DNA of 64,000 nt from Paenibacillus bouchesdurhonensis (GCF_900155685.1 NZ_LT732548.1:3096887-3160886); one strand, 5' to 3'. Positions 35,314-44,613 are shown, counted from the first letter of the stretch. Translations and numbers: made by a program. Notes: a model not told the origin generated them from the sequence alone.

Positions 35314-35580
35314 GACACATCCGTCAGGGACGAATGTGTCGTGGTACCACCCTATTTATGACCGCAGCAAGCTGAATAAGCTGAGCGATCCTCAAGACGA
35401 TAACGGTGTAAACCGGTGGCGGTTAGTCTGCGATTCGCATTCCCGCTACAGCTCGCAAGGTAGGAGCCGGTTCGCACGCGATGAGAAACCTTTCAGCCTA
35501 GGGGTTTCCTCTCTGGACGGCGAGGCTAGAACCGCTGCCTTGGTCATGGCTATTTTTCGATATGATAGTTGATCAATTCA
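35314..35580 (-). promoter_or_regulatory. T-box riboswitch leader of proS
   Basis: On the minus strand AGGGTGGTACCACG (35340-35353) matches the T-box antiterminator core. It is followed directly by a terminator stem (GACACAT...ATGTGTC, 35314-35340) and five T, 48 bases before the proS start. Upstream, GAGAGGAAACCCC and GGCTGAAAGGTTTCTC resemble Stem I. Uncharged tRNA-Pro should stabilise the antiterminator and let proS be transcribed. The 5' limit is approximate and the specifier codon could not be fixed by eye. Confidence 0.9.
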
Positions 35581-35668
35581 ACAATGAACATTAATTTATA
35601 ACATTCAAAATACATGAGACTGGAAGATTAGTCAATCGCAAACGTTACTGTCATCCTTATTGCGTGCG

Positions 35669-36856
35669 TTATAAATACAGCGGAATTTCTTTGACGCCCC
35701 TAACGATCATGCCTGGCCGCCATTCCAGCTCGCTTATATCCCCTCTTAGTCGGACATCTGGATAATGCTTCAACAAGGTATTGATCGCGATTTCCCCTTC
35801 TAACCGTGCAAGCGGAGCACCGAGACATAAATGGATTCCTTTGCCAAAGGCCAGATGCGGACTCTTGTCTCTTGTAATATCAAAAAGATCCGGATCATTG
35901 AATTGTTCAGGATCGCGATTGGCGGAGCTTAAGGATATAACAACCAAATCTCCCCTGCTCATCGGCACTCCCTTAAATTCTAAATCCTCCCTTACCCAGC
36001 GGGAGGTGCTGAACTCAACAGGGCCATTATATCGCAGCATCTCTTCAATAGCGGTATGAATCAGCTCGGGTCGGTTCTGCAGCAAATGAAGCTGATCCGG
36101 ATGCTGCAGCAGCGCAAGCATGCCATTGCCGATCAAATTGACTGTGGTCTCATGACCCGCAATGATGAGCAGCATGACCAGATTGTACAGTTCATCCTCT
36201 GAAAGCCGATCTCCTTGCTCCTCGGACATGATCAGTTGGCTGATCAAATCATCGCCCGGCTGTGTTCTCACTTTCGCAATCCATGCCTCTAGATATTCCC
36301 TGAATTCCAGAATTAAGCCGCGCATTTCCTCATCCGTCTCATGACCCGAATGTTCTATGAGAGCATTTGACCATAGGCGGAATTTGTCTCGATCCGAATG
36401 AGGCACCCCCAGCATCTCGCTGATGACAATAATCGGCAAAGGAAATGCGTAATCATCGATTAAATTCATGGTGTCCCGCCCTTTTACCGCTGCTAATAGT
36501 TCATCCGCGATTTGCTGTATTCGTTCCCTCATACCGGAAATCAACCGCGGTGTGAATGCTTTCTGTACCAAGCCTCGCAATCTCTTATGATCGGGTGGAT
36601 CGGAGAACAGCATATTATCCTTGATAAAAAGCACATCTTGGTCAATCCCGGCATTTCGCATATCCTTGACAAAACGGGAATCCTTCAAGGCCAAGGCGGC
36701 ATCCTCGTACCTGCTGATGATCCAGCTGGTCTGCCCGTCCGGGAACAGCATGCGCATGATCGGTTCACGATCTCTCATCTGCGCGTATACAGGAAAAGGA
36801 TTCTGGGTAAATGCTTCCGTGAACATGTTCTCGCTTAAAGACGGATTGTTTTGCAT
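35669..36856 (-). CDS. Cytochrome P450 (CYP107-like)
   Basis: Soluble haem monooxygenase of 395 residues, typical of bacterial class I P450s. Motifs: oxygen-binding AGHETT on helix I (about 233-238), ExxR as EEMLR (about 271-275), and the haem loop FGKGIHLCLGAPLAR with ligand Cys at about 344. PPDHKRLRGLVQKAFTP is the helix C region that contacts the haem. The start at 36856 follows GAGAGGGG. No ferredoxin or reductase gene is adjacent, so electrons must come from elsewhere. The substrate is unknown; candidates are a fatty acid, macrolide-like compound or peptide. A 39-codon frame on the same strand lies 140 bases upstream. Confidence 0.93.
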   Translation of the reverse strand: MQNNPSLSENMFTEAFTQNPFPVYAQMRDREPIMRMLFPDGQTSWIISRYEDAALALKDSRFVKDMRNAGIDQDVLFIKDNMLFSDPPDHKRLRGLVQKAFTPRLISGMRERIQQIADELLAAVKGRDTMNLIDDYAFPLPIIVISEMLGVPHSDRDKFRLWSNALIEHSGHETDEEMRGLILEFREYLEAWIAKVRTQPGDDLISQLIMSEEQGDRLSEDELYNLVMLLIIAGHETTVNLIGNGMLALLQHPDQLHLLQNRPELIHTAIEEMLRYNGPVEFSTSRWVREDLEFKGVPMSRGDLVVISLSSANRDPEQFNDPDLFDITRDKSPHLAFGKGIHLCLGAPLARLEGEIAINTLLKHYPDVRLRGDISELEWRPGMIVRGVKEIPLYL

Positions 36857-36996
36857 TGGAATCGTCCCCTCTCTCCAGTGTTCAGAAATTGTAAAGCAGT
36901 CACATGAAAATACTACCATGTCTCTCATTTAATTAGCAAATAAACACATTTATACCTATTTTTTTCACCCCGTTATTTAACGCCTCAATCGGTAAG

Positions 36997-37116
36997 CTAT
37001 ACAGCGCCGACATTAGAGGAGCTTGTATAAGTTAACTTGGCTCGTTCCTGCGCTGTAACATCAATTGCTGTCTCCGGCTGTTCTATAATAAAATCTACGA
37101 TACTTGGCTCTTGCAC
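36997..37116 (-). CDS. Possible 39-residue peptide upstream of the P450
   Basis: A short open frame from GTG 37116 to TAG 36997. The first part is acidic (MQEPSIVDFIIEQPETAID), then VTAQERAK, and it ends LTYTSSSNVGAV. There is no obvious ribosome binding site: the terminator of the upstream gene ends just before it. It could be a RiPP-like precursor (acidic leader, Ser/Thr/Tyr-rich tail) associated with the P450, the end of a decayed gene, or chance. Listed at low confidence because of its position and coding-like composition. Confidence 0.25.
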   Translation of the reverse strand: MQEPSIVDFIIEQPETAIDVTAQERAKLTYTSSSNVGAV

Positions 37117-37126
37117 CGTAAGATAT

Positions 37127-37163
37127 AAAAAAGGGTGCTGAAAATGAGTTCAGCACCCTTTTT
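37127..37163 (-). terminator. Terminator of the beta-lactamase-like gene
   Basis: AAAAAGGGTGCTGAA pairs perfectly with TTCAGCACCCTTTTT. A T run follows on the minus strand, and the hairpin is 44 bases after the stop. It would also isolate the P450 from upstream transcription. Confidence 0.9.
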
Positions 37164-37206
37164 ATATATTTTCGCCTTTCATTTTATATCATCACAAATT
37201 TTATAT

Positions 37207-39315
37207 TCATTGCAAGTCGATCTGGAATTTTGCTCCTTTATCGCCCGCAAACACAATTACACCGTTTTTTGGCAGCTCTACGGTACTATTGCCGCTGACT
37301 CGTTCAAAATGCACGCAGACCCCCTGCTCATTATAAACGGCAAACGAGCCATTGTTAGGTACTTTTACCCTCATTGCTTTACCTACCGCGGCATCGGGGA
37401 TCGAAAGCCATCTGGCATGCCCTTTCTCTTGAATAGTCAAATAGGAGCGCGATCCGTTATAGACCGGTTTGACCGCTTCCTCGCGGACATACAAGCTTCC
37501 GCCGATTTCCAAATACTCCTGTCCGCCTTGGATATAGAAGTTATAATCCATCGTATCCCTGCCGCTGATCGACGGAATCTGAAGCTCGCTGACCGCACTG
37601 TCTGCATCAATCATCTTGCGGTTCAACAAATAATTCGGCGCTTCTGGCAATGTCGCCACAGTCTGGACAGGCATCATGACCAAATACATCACAGAGGAGT
37701 ATTTCTCATTGACCGCAAAGTATTTTTTCCCTTCCCTTTCCTTCCAAGCTGCCTGTGCCTCGGCCGTTAGAGAATGCGCCTCGAGCTTCTCAGCAGCGTA
37801 ATGGGATAAAGCCGTCTGCCCTAAACCAGGCAGTGTGGAATAATCTCTAAGCCATAAATAAATGCGTCCGTTCTGTTCTCGAACAAAACTTGCTTTCGAA
37901 CTGCCATCCTCTTTTATGAAGGAACCGTCGGCGGTATAAACGAATTTCTCAGCCGGATAATTCGGGATATTAAGGACGGATACAATCATTTCTCCCTCTT
38001 CCGTGACATCGACCTTCATTAGCGCATTGGTCATTCCGTAGATCCCGGCATACGCTGCCGCCTCCTTCGGCATGGGCACCTTGACCGGAATGCCATGGGA
38101 TTTCTCAGGCTTCAGTTCAGTAATGACGCCTTTCTCTTGCAGCGCGCCAAGAAGCATTTCATTCGCGAGTATTTGATCCGTCGTGCTAGTTCCGCCTGAT
38201 GAGAGTACGGCAGCTGCCATATTATATTCCGGCAGAACCACGAGAGAAGCATGATACATAAGCGTATCTCCTCCCTTGGAAAGCGCCTGGATGCCATATT
38301 CGCTAAACGGGAACATGTTCACGGTATCCCAGCCGAGTCCGAACCCGATCGCCGTATCTGCCTCCTTCGGCCACATTCCCCTTTTGTACTCCTCCTGCTG
38401 CATCGCTTCTGCCGATTTTTTGCTGATTACCGTATCGACCTGTCCTGTGAAGATCTGCGAGAATTTTGCCAATTCCTCTGCGGTAGAGTAAATGCCGCCC
38501 GAACCGATGACATTGACGGTTTCGTTCGGCAGCTGCCCCGGATACGCTGGGTAAAATAACGGTGCCGCCTCGCTTCGCTCGATCTTGTCCTGTGAAGTTT
38601 TTGTAAGCTTCATGTTTAGAGGCTTCGTAATGACGGTATGAATATACTCCGTGAAGCTAAGGCCGCTGACTCGTTCAACTAAAATTTCAGCTAGTGTAAA
38701 GCCGTCATTGCAGTACACCGAAAATGCGCCCGGATCGGCTTTCAGGTTTTGCTCGGCGAGCTGTGCCAGTAATTGATCATGCGCGTATGTGTCATTATCC
38801 TCGAACATAAACGTATTGCTAAGCGCGCCACCCTGAAGTCCCGAAGAATGATTCAGCAGCATCCGCGGAGTGATCTGCTTATAGCGAGCGTCTTTCATTT
38901 TAAAGTCCGTTATGTAGTTGATGACTGGAGCGTCTAAATCTACCTTGCCCTCATCAACCAGTTTCATAACGGCAGCTGCAGTAAACACTTTGCTTGTAGA
39001 CCCGATGCCGTACAAGGTGCTCGTTGACACCTTATCTTTTCCTTTCCCTGTATCTTTGCTGGCAACTCCGGAAATCACGATATTCCCTTGGTCGATCAGC
39101 GCATACTGTACGCTATTCGTACTGTAGGACTCTACCAAGAGCTGAGCCTTCTTTGCAGCCTCCTCCCTGGTAAGCTTGTAGTCCAGGTGGAGGTTCTGCT
39201 TGGATTCCTTCGATTTCCCCTCTTCCTGAACACTTTCCGCTATTACACTTCCCGCCGGCATCAGCAGGCTGAACGCTAGCATGACGGATACGGCAATTCG
39301 ACCTCTTTTGTTCAT
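37207..39315 (-). CDS. Secreted serine hydrolase, class C beta-lactamase fold
   Basis: A 702-residue exported protein of the beta-lactamase/penicillin-binding AmpC-like family. A signal peptide (MNKRGRIAVSVMLAFSLLMPAGSVIA) precedes the catalytic domain (about 45-380). This has SxxK as GSTSKVF (Ser nucleophile, about residue 106), Tyr-x-Asn as VYCNDGF (about 200) and KGG as LSKGGDTLMYH (about 340). The C-terminal 300 residues are a separate beta-rich region with no family I can name. Such proteins are usually D-amino-acid peptidases or esterases acting on the wall rather than drug-resistance enzymes. The start at 39315 follows GGGAGAGAA. Confidence 0.85.
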   Translation of the reverse strand: MNKRGRIAVSVMLAFSLLMPAGSVIAESVQEEGKSKESKQNLHLDYKLTREEAAKKAQLLVESYSTNSVQYALIDQGNIVISGVASKDTGKGKDKVSTSTLYGIGSTSKVFTAAAVMKLVDEGKVDLDAPVINYITDFKMKDARYKQITPRMLLNHSSGLQGGALSNTFMFEDNDTYAHDQLLAQLAEQNLKADPGAFSVYCNDGFTLAEILVERVSGLSFTEYIHTVITKPLNMKLTKTSQDKIERSEAAPLFYPAYPGQLPNETVNVIGSGGIYSTAEELAKFSQIFTGQVDTVISKKSAEAMQQEEYKRGMWPKEADTAIGFGLGWDTVNMFPFSEYGIQALSKGGDTLMYHASLVVLPEYNMAAAVLSSGGTSTTDQILANEMLLGALQEKGVITELKPEKSHGIPVKVPMPKEAAAYAGIYGMTNALMKVDVTEEGEMIVSVLNIPNYPAEKFVYTADGSFIKEDGSSKASFVREQNGRIYLWLRDYSTLPGLGQTALSHYAAEKLEAHSLTAEAQAAWKEREGKKYFAVNEKYSSVMYLVMMPVQTVATLPEAPNYLLNRKMIDADSAVSELQIPSISGRDTMDYNFYIQGGQEYLEIGGSLYVREEAVKPVYNGSRSYLTIQEKGHARWLSIPDAAVGKAMRVKVPNNGSFAVYNEQGVCVHFERVSGNSTVELPKNGVIVFAGDKGAKFQIDLQ

Positions 39316-39547
39316 TTCTCTCCCTCTCATTCTTTGTTATGTTGGCAATTCATAGATAATACGACGAGCGAACCTGTTTCGTTCAATCCGCCAATATTAA
39401 AAGTATGAACTGTTGACCCGCGGCATTCGCACTTATGTTTTAGAAATCTTCGGAAGGTTTCCCAAAAAGATTTCAGAAAACTGCCAGTACTGTCGGATTG
39501 GTGCCAGCAGATCGAGCTAAACTAGAAATATTGGCCCTAATGTCCCT
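39316..39547. other. Intergenic region without recognised genes
   Basis: Upstream of the beta-lactamase-like gene. On the minus strand TTGAAC is followed 19 bases later by TATTAT, a poor sigma-A-like pair. The rest shows no frame with coding character, and nothing else could be supported. Confidence 0.4.
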
Positions 39548-39589
39548 GGTACAAAAAAAGAATCCGCATTTTATGCGGATTCTTGTACC
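39548..39589 (-). terminator. Terminator of the ABC exporter gene
   Basis: AAGAATCCGCAT and ATGCGGATTCTT form a perfect 12-base stem, enclosed by GGTACAA/TTGTACC. Seven T follow the stem on the minus strand. It lies 70 bases after the stop. Confidence 0.88.
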
Positions 39590-39659
39590 AATCAATCTTC
39601 AACATCAGCATTAGACATTAGAACGGAACGTGCCCGCCTAACAATACTGACAGTTAATA

Positions 39660-41399
39660 TTACAAAGCCCCCACAACACTCTGGAACTGGGCCTGATGCA
39701 GACGGCTGTAGACGCCGCGGGCTTCGAGCAATTCGTCGTGCGTCCCCTGTTCGGTAATGCCCTCCTCGGTGACGACAACGATGCGGTCGGCATTCTTGAT
39801 CGTTGCGAGCCGATGGGCGATGACAAGCGTCGTCCGTCCCTGGGACAATTCCGCCAGCGACTGCTGAATGACCTGCTCTGTTTCCGTATCCAATGCGGAG
39901 GTCGCTTCGTCCAGTATGAGGATCGGAGGGTTCTTCAAGAACATCCGCGCGATCGCTAAGCGCTGCTTCTGCCCGCCCGACAGCTTCACGCCGCGCTCGC
40001 CGATCACCGTCTCCATGCCCTCAGGCTGGGAGCGGATGAATTCATCCAGACGCGCCCGGCGCGCCGCCTCCCAAACCTCCTCTTCCGTCGCATTCAGCTT
40101 GCCGTAGAGAATATTCTCACGAATGGTGCCCGCAAATAAATATACATCCTGCTGCACAATCCCGATCTGATGGCGCAGCGACTGCATCTTGATGTCTCGA
40201 ATATCCACACCATCTATCGTGATCGCGCCCGATTCAACTTCATAGAAACGCGGCAGCAAGCTGCACAATGTCGTCTTGCCGGCACCGGAAGGGCCGACGA
40301 AGGCCACCGTCTCCCCTTGATGTATCGTCAGATTAATATTACTCAGGACATGTGAATCATTATCGTAGCCGAAGGATACTCCTTCATACCTGATTTCCCT
40401 CTGCAGCTCACCGATTTCTACGGCACCCGGTTTATCCGCAATATCCGGCTCGGTATCCAGCAGCTCGACATAACGCTTGAAGCCGGCAAATCCTTGCGGA
40501 TAGCTCTCGATGATCGCATTGATTTTCTCAATCGGCCGGAAAAAAACGTTTGTCAGCAGCAGAAAACCGACAAATTCGCCATAAGACAATTGGCCGCGAA
40601 TCACGAACCAAGTACCGCACACCATGACGAACAACGTAACTAGGCGCATCATCATATAACTGATGGCTCCGTTCTTAGCAATCAGCTTGTACGAGAACAA
40701 TTTCGTCATGCGAAACCGTCCGTTGTTTACGGCGAATCTTTCCTTCTCATGCTCTTCATTCGCAAATGCCTGAACGACGCGGATACCGCCCACGTTATCC
40801 TCGACCCGCGCGTTAAAGTCGCCCACGTCCGTGAACAGCTGATGAATCGCTTTAGTCATTTTGCCGTTAAAATACACCACAAGCCAAATAATGACTGGAA
40901 CGACAACGAAGGTTAACACCGCCAGCTTCCAGTTAATCAGTAGCATAAGTGTTAAAGAACCGGCCAGCGTCATAATCGCAATGAACAGATCCTCGGGTCC
41001 GTGGTGAGCCATTTCTCCGATTTGCATCATGTCATTCGTCAGCCTCGACATCAAATGTCCTGTCTTGGTGTTGTCAAAGAACCGGAAGCTCAACTTCTGA
41101 ATATGGTCAAACAGCTTCTTGCGCATATCCGTCTCGATATTTATCCCGAGCATATGACCCCAGTAATTGACGATATACAGCAATACCGTATTTAACAAAT
41201 ATAAGACCAATAACCCCAGCGATGCCCAAATGATCAGATGCCATTCCTCATTGGGCAGCAAATCATCCACAAAGCGGTTCACGACCAGCGGGAAACCCAG
41301 CTCCAGCAAGCCAGCGATCAAGGCGCAGCCGAAATCAAGCAGGAATAATCCCTTATAGGGCCGATAGTAAGCAAAAAAACGGCGAATCATCATACTCAT
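39660..41399 (-). CDS. ABC exporter, fused membrane and ATPase domains
   Basis: Half-transporter of the MsbA/LmrA/YgaD type, 579 residues, acting as a dimer. About six transmembrane helices (1-310, including ETDMRKKLFDHIQKLSFRFFDNTKTGHLMSRLTND, the usual coupling helix) precede the ATPase: Walker A GPSGAGKTT (about 371), Q-loop QQDVYLFAGTIRENI, signature LSGGQKQR, Walker B ILILDEATSALD and the switch His in VIAHRLATI. A Fur box 109 bases upstream of its start indicates iron repression, unlike housekeeping lipid flippases, so export of a siderophore or metal-stress compound is plausible. It is the leftmost gene of the iron regulon and has its own terminator. Confidence 0.93.
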   Translation of the reverse strand: MSMMIRRFFAYYRPYKGLFLLDFGCALIAGLLELGFPLVVNRFVDDLLPNEEWHLIIWASLGLLVLYLLNTVLLYIVNYWGHMLGINIETDMRKKLFDHIQKLSFRFFDNTKTGHLMSRLTNDMMQIGEMAHHGPEDLFIAIMTLAGSLTLMLLINWKLAVLTFVVVPVIIWLVVYFNGKMTKAIHQLFTDVGDFNARVEDNVGGIRVVQAFANEEHEKERFAVNNGRFRMTKLFSYKLIAKNGAISYMMMRLVTLFVMVCGTWFVIRGQLSYGEFVGFLLLTNVFFRPIEKINAIIESYPQGFAGFKRYVELLDTEPDIADKPGAVEIGELQREIRYEGVSFGYDNDSHVLSNINLTIHQGETVAFVGPSGAGKTTLCSLLPRFYEVESGAITIDGVDIRDIKMQSLRHQIGIVQQDVYLFAGTIRENILYGKLNATEEEVWEAARRARLDEFIRSQPEGMETVIGERGVKLSGGQKQRLAIARMFLKNPPILILDEATSALDTETEQVIQQSLAELSQGRTTLVIAHRLATIKNADRIVVVTEEGITEQGTHDELLEARGVYSRLHQAQFQSVVGAL

Positions 41400-41507
41400 T
41401 AGCTTAAATCCAGCCCCTCTCTAATGCTTAAAGATCTCCCGTATGAAAAAGAAAGCTATTCAACCGAGATTGAAAAGCTCTCCAAGATAAATTCGGCGGG
41501 AAAATAA

Positions 41508-41522
41508 TGATAATCATTCTCA
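41508..41522. promoter_or_regulatory. Fur box upstream of the ABC exporter
   Basis: TGATAATCATTCTCA matches the 7-1-7 Fur consensus TGATAATNATTATCA with one mismatch. It is 109 bases before the exporter start and after the esterase stop, so it should repress the exporter when iron is plentiful. Confidence 0.85.
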
Positions 41523-41645
41523 TTATATTGATTACTATTGTAGCTCACGCCGTGCGTGACTACAATACACATTTGCAAATCGTTTTTTATACAGCAGAAC
41601 AATTTTCATAGAACTGCAATTTTTGCAATGCATGATGGTTGGTGT

Positions 41646-42509
41646 CTAATCGTTTGAAGCCTGAACCAGGGCAAAGCGCACCGCTCGGCCGATCAATGCA
41701 GGCAGCACTGAAATATGGCTCTCTCCGGCAAATTCGGAATATTCCACGCGTAGCTCCTTACTTCGCTCGGCGATCTGCGCCAACCGCTCAGCCAGTCCCT
41801 TCGCATTCTCTACCATACGGCTAGGATGTGACTGCTCCAGCTCACCTGCCGTAATCAGCAGGTTCAGTTTCTTAAGCTTGCTTGAACCATCCACCTGATT
41901 ATACCTCTGCTCCAGTCGGGACACGAACCTCTGCTCCGCTTCGGTCATAAAGGGCTTATTCCAATGCATAGAGGGGCTGCCGGCGGCATAAGTCTGGAAC
42001 ATGTCCGGACGATCGAATAGGGTCTGCAATACGAAAAGACCGCCGAGCGAATGGCCTAGAACGGCCTGTCTGTCGAGATCAATCGGAAATTTTCGTTCCA
42101 CCTCCGGCTTTAAATCCTGCTCGATAAATGCGGTGAATGCATCTACACCACCGAGCTCCGGCCATGGCTTGCCTTCCGGGCCTGAAATCAGCTGATCGGG
42201 CGGGGTCGGCATCGTGTAGTCGTAATAGCGCGAAACATCAAACAGGGCATCGCTCGGATAGCCGATGCCAATCACGACGGCGGGTGATACTCCGGTCTTC
42301 TTCTGAATGCGCGATTGGGCGCGTACGGCATCCACCATGGTGGCAAAAAGCGCGTTCCCGTCGAGCAAGTAGATGACTGGATAACCTTCTGGAGGCGGAG
42401 CGTCCGACGGCTTATATGCAAAAATGCGATACTCGCGGTTCGCAGCCGTAGAGCGCATATCCCAATACTGCGTGTTCGGTAATGTAAAAGGCTGATTCGT
42501 ATGTTCCAA
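41646..42509 (-). CDS. besA: Ferri-siderophore esterase, BesA/Fes-like
   Basis: Alpha/beta hydrolase of 287 residues in the esterase D/IroE/BesA group that cuts the ester backbone of trilactone catecholate siderophores to free iron in the cytoplasm. Motifs: PVIYLLDGNALF, nucleophile Ser in GHSLGG (about 151), and the C-terminal catalytic His in GESHISVLPALI (about 263); no signal peptide. TTG 42509 starts it, behind AAGGAGA. Its place after an SBP and two permeases reproduces Bacillus feuABC-besA, which supports bacillibactin or enterobactin as substrate. The exact ligand is inference. Confidence 0.85.
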   Translation of the reverse strand: MEHTNQPFTLPNTQYWDMRSTAANREYRIFAYKPSDAPPPEGYPVIYLLDGNALFATMVDAVRAQSRIQKKTGVSPAVVIGIGYPSDALFDVSRYYDYTMPTPPDQLISGPEGKPWPELGGVDAFTAFIEQDLKPEVERKFPIDLDRQAVLGHSLGGLFVLQTLFDRPDMFQTYAAGSPSMHWNKPFMTEAEQRFVSRLEQRYNQVDGSSKLKKLNLLITAGELEQSHPSRMVENAKGLAERLAQIAERSKELRVEYSEFAGESHISVLPALIGRAVRFALVQASND

Positions 42510-42563
42510 CTTAACCTATCTCCTTTTCATTTTAATATCCTGACGGCCGGACGGCGATAGAAA

Positions 42564-43598
42564 TCATGAACTGCTCCGGCCTTTGGCTCTATAGAGCAGA
42601 AAGATAAAGTACGGTACGCCAATGATCGCAATGACGACACCTACCGGCAATTCCGATGGTGTAAAGACCGTTTTGCCGATATAATCGGCCATCATTACAA
42701 GCAGCGCTCCCACGATGCCGCATACCGGGAGCATGCGCCGGTGGGCTTGACCGACAAGTCTCCGTGCAATATGCGGGGCCATGAGCCCTACAAAGCCGAT
42801 TCCGCCCGATACGGAGACACAGGCGCTTACGATGCCGATGCTGCATAGCAGCAGTATGGCCTTTTCTTTTTCCGAAGCTACTCCGACACTAATGACGCTG
42901 TCTTCATCAAGCTGAAACAAATCGAGGGTATAGGACCTCCTCACAACCACAGGAATAAGCAGCACGAGCCAAGGAACCATAGCGACGATATATTTCCAGT
43001 TCGCGCTATAAATACTGCCCATATTCCAAACGGCGGCCATTTCAAAATCGCCCGGATTCATTTTCAAAGTCAAATAGAGTGAAACCGCGCTGAGTCCCGA
43101 GGCGATAGCAATACCGGTAAGCAGCAGCCGCTGCGGCTCCAGCCTGCCGTTCTTCCACGAGAACATATAGATGAGCACCGCCGCCAGAAGCCCTCCCAAC
43201 AGGCCAAAGAGCGGCATCGCAAGGATCGACAGCCACCCTTCACTGCGAATCTTCCCTTGATAAAAAAAGAGAAAAATGACCATCGCCGCACCTGCACCGG
43301 AATTGATCCCCAGAATACCCGGATCGGCTAGTCCGTTGCGGGTAATGCTCTGAATAACGGCTCCGGCAATGCCAAGCCCTGCTCCTACGAGTAATCCAAT
43401 GACGATCCGCGGCAGCCGGAATTCGAAAATGACCAAATCATGCTCCGGCTGCGGGTGGATGCGAAGCAGCGTACGGACGACATCCCGAATCCCTATATCG
43501 AAGGTGCCATTCGTCAGACTGATATACAAAGTAGCTAAAATCAGAGCAAGGCCTGCCAGTAGCACCCCTAAAAAACGTTGGTTCGTTGGCTTATTCAC
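42564..43598 (-). CDS. feuC: FecCD-type iron-siderophore permease (FeuC-like)
   Basis: Inner-membrane subunit of a siderophore ABC importer, 344 residues with about nine to ten helices. Family blocks include DVVRTLLRIHPQPEHDLVIFEFRLPRIVIGLLVGAGLGIAGA-type sequence (RLPRIVIGLLVGAGL), GILGINSGAGA, and ISVGVASEKEK before GFVGLMAPHIARRLVG, the ATPase-contact helix. GTG at 43598 is preferred: it is 9 bases from AAGGGGG and overlaps the end of the preceding permease gene by 8 bases. The ATG at 43607 is too close to that site. Forms a heterodimer with the next permease. Confidence 0.88.
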   Translation of the reverse strand: MNKPTNQRFLGVLLAGLALILATLYISLTNGTFDIGIRDVVRTLLRIHPQPEHDLVIFEFRLPRIVIGLLVGAGLGIAGAVIQSITRNGLADPGILGINSGAGAAMVIFLFFYQGKIRSEGWLSILAMPLFGLLGGLLAAVLIYMFSWKNGRLEPQRLLLTGIAIASGLSAVSLYLTLKMNPGDFEMAAVWNMGSIYSANWKYIVAMVPWLVLLIPVVVRRSYTLDLFQLDEDSVISVGVASEKEKAILLLCSIGIVSACVSVSGGIGFVGLMAPHIARRLVGQAHRRMLPVCGIVGALLVMMADYIGKTVFTPSELPVGVVIAIIGVPYFIFLLYRAKGRSSS

Positions 43599-44613
43599 GC
43601 TTTCCATCCCCCTTGGTTCGAATGAGATAGAGGAAAAAAGGAACGCCAAGCAGGGAGGTGACTACTCCAATCGGCATTTCATAAGGATAATTCAAAAACC
43701 GGCTCAGAACGTCGCAAAGAGCCAGGAACAACGCTCCGACGATGCCGGAACAAGGAATGATCCATTTGTAATTCACGCCGGTCAAGAACCGGACGATATG
43801 GGGCACGATCAATCCGACAAAGCCGATTTTTCCCGCGAGGGCCACCGAAATCCCCGTAAGAATGACAACGGTCAGCATTGTCGCAAACTTAATCAGCTTC
43901 GTCTTTTGCCCCAAGCTCAGGGCAATTTCTTCTCCGAGGCTAAGCAGCGTAATGGACTTGGACAGCCAGACGGCCAGCGCTATGCCTATGATTGCAAATG
44001 GAATCGCCAACTTGATCAGCTCCGGATTCAATTGGTGAAGCCGGGCATTGTACCAGAAGCTGATGTTCTGCGAAACCTGGAAGTAAGCAGCAATTGCGGC
44101 GGACAGGCTGCTCAGGAACGTGCCGATAATTGTCCCTAGGATCGCCATCCGAACCGGAGACAATCCTCCAGGCAGCAGTGAGGCAAGCCCAAATACAATG
44201 ACAATGCTGAGCGCCGAGCCGATGAATGAATAGAAGATCATTTCGATCGAGGTGGAGTCCGGCATAAATACCATACAGAGCGTGATGGCAAAAGCCGAGC
44301 CGTCGGAAACGCCCATAATAGAAGGGGATGCAAGATAGTTTCTTGTCATCCCCTGCATTAACGCCCCGGATATAGCCAGGAATGCTCCAATAAGCAGAGC
44401 TCCGATCACTCTTGGTAATCTGGAATGGACAATAATTTGATGATCCACATTCCCTGGATCGAAATGAAGCAGCGCATCACGGATTGTGCTCAGTTCGATA
44501 TTTTTCGCGCCATACAGCACGGATAATAAAATCGTAAGCATAATCAGAAACGGTGAGCTCCATAAGATCAGGACAATCGCGGAACGCCTTGCTCGAAAAC
44601 TCTTCGCCGTCAC
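43591..44613 (-). CDS. feuB: FecCD-type iron-siderophore permease (FeuB-like)
   Basis: Partner permease of 340 residues. RLPRVIGALLIGAFLAISGALMQGMTRN is the typical family opening helix; SIMGVSDGSAFAI, LSLGEEIALSLGQKTK and KIGFVGLIVPHIVRFLTGVNYK are also conserved. It begins at a GTG whose GTGA overlaps the stop of the binding-protein gene, indicating coupled translation. No ATPase gene accompanies the two permeases, as in Bacillus, where Feu uses the separately encoded YusV. Confidence 0.9.
   Translation of the reverse strand: MTAKSFRARRSAIVLILWSSPFLIMLTILLSVLYGAKNIELSTIRDALLHFDPGNVDHQIIVHSRLPRVIGALLIGAFLAISGALMQGMTRNYLASPSIMGVSDGSAFAITLCMVFMPDSTSIEMIFYSFIGSALSIVIVFGLASLLPGGLSPVRMAILGTIIGTFLSSLSAAIAAYFQVSQNISFWYNARLHQLNPELIKLAIPFAIIGIALAVWLSKSITLLSLGEEIALSLGQKTKLIKFATMLTVVILTGISVALAGKIGFVGLIVPHIVRFLTGVNYKWIIPCSGIVGALFLALCDVLSRFLNYPYEMPIGVVTSLLGVPFFLYLIRTKGDGKRE

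Noticed and set aside
37135..37770. 211-codon plus-strand frame over the end of the beta-lactamase-like gene
   Set aside because: Antisense to a secreted hydrolase with signal peptide and catalytic motifs, and begins within that gene's terminator.
43369..44139. 256-codon plus-strand frame over the iron permease genes
   Set aside because: Shadow of two strongly supported FecCD permeases; composition is low-complexity Arg/Ser/Asn typical of antisense frames.
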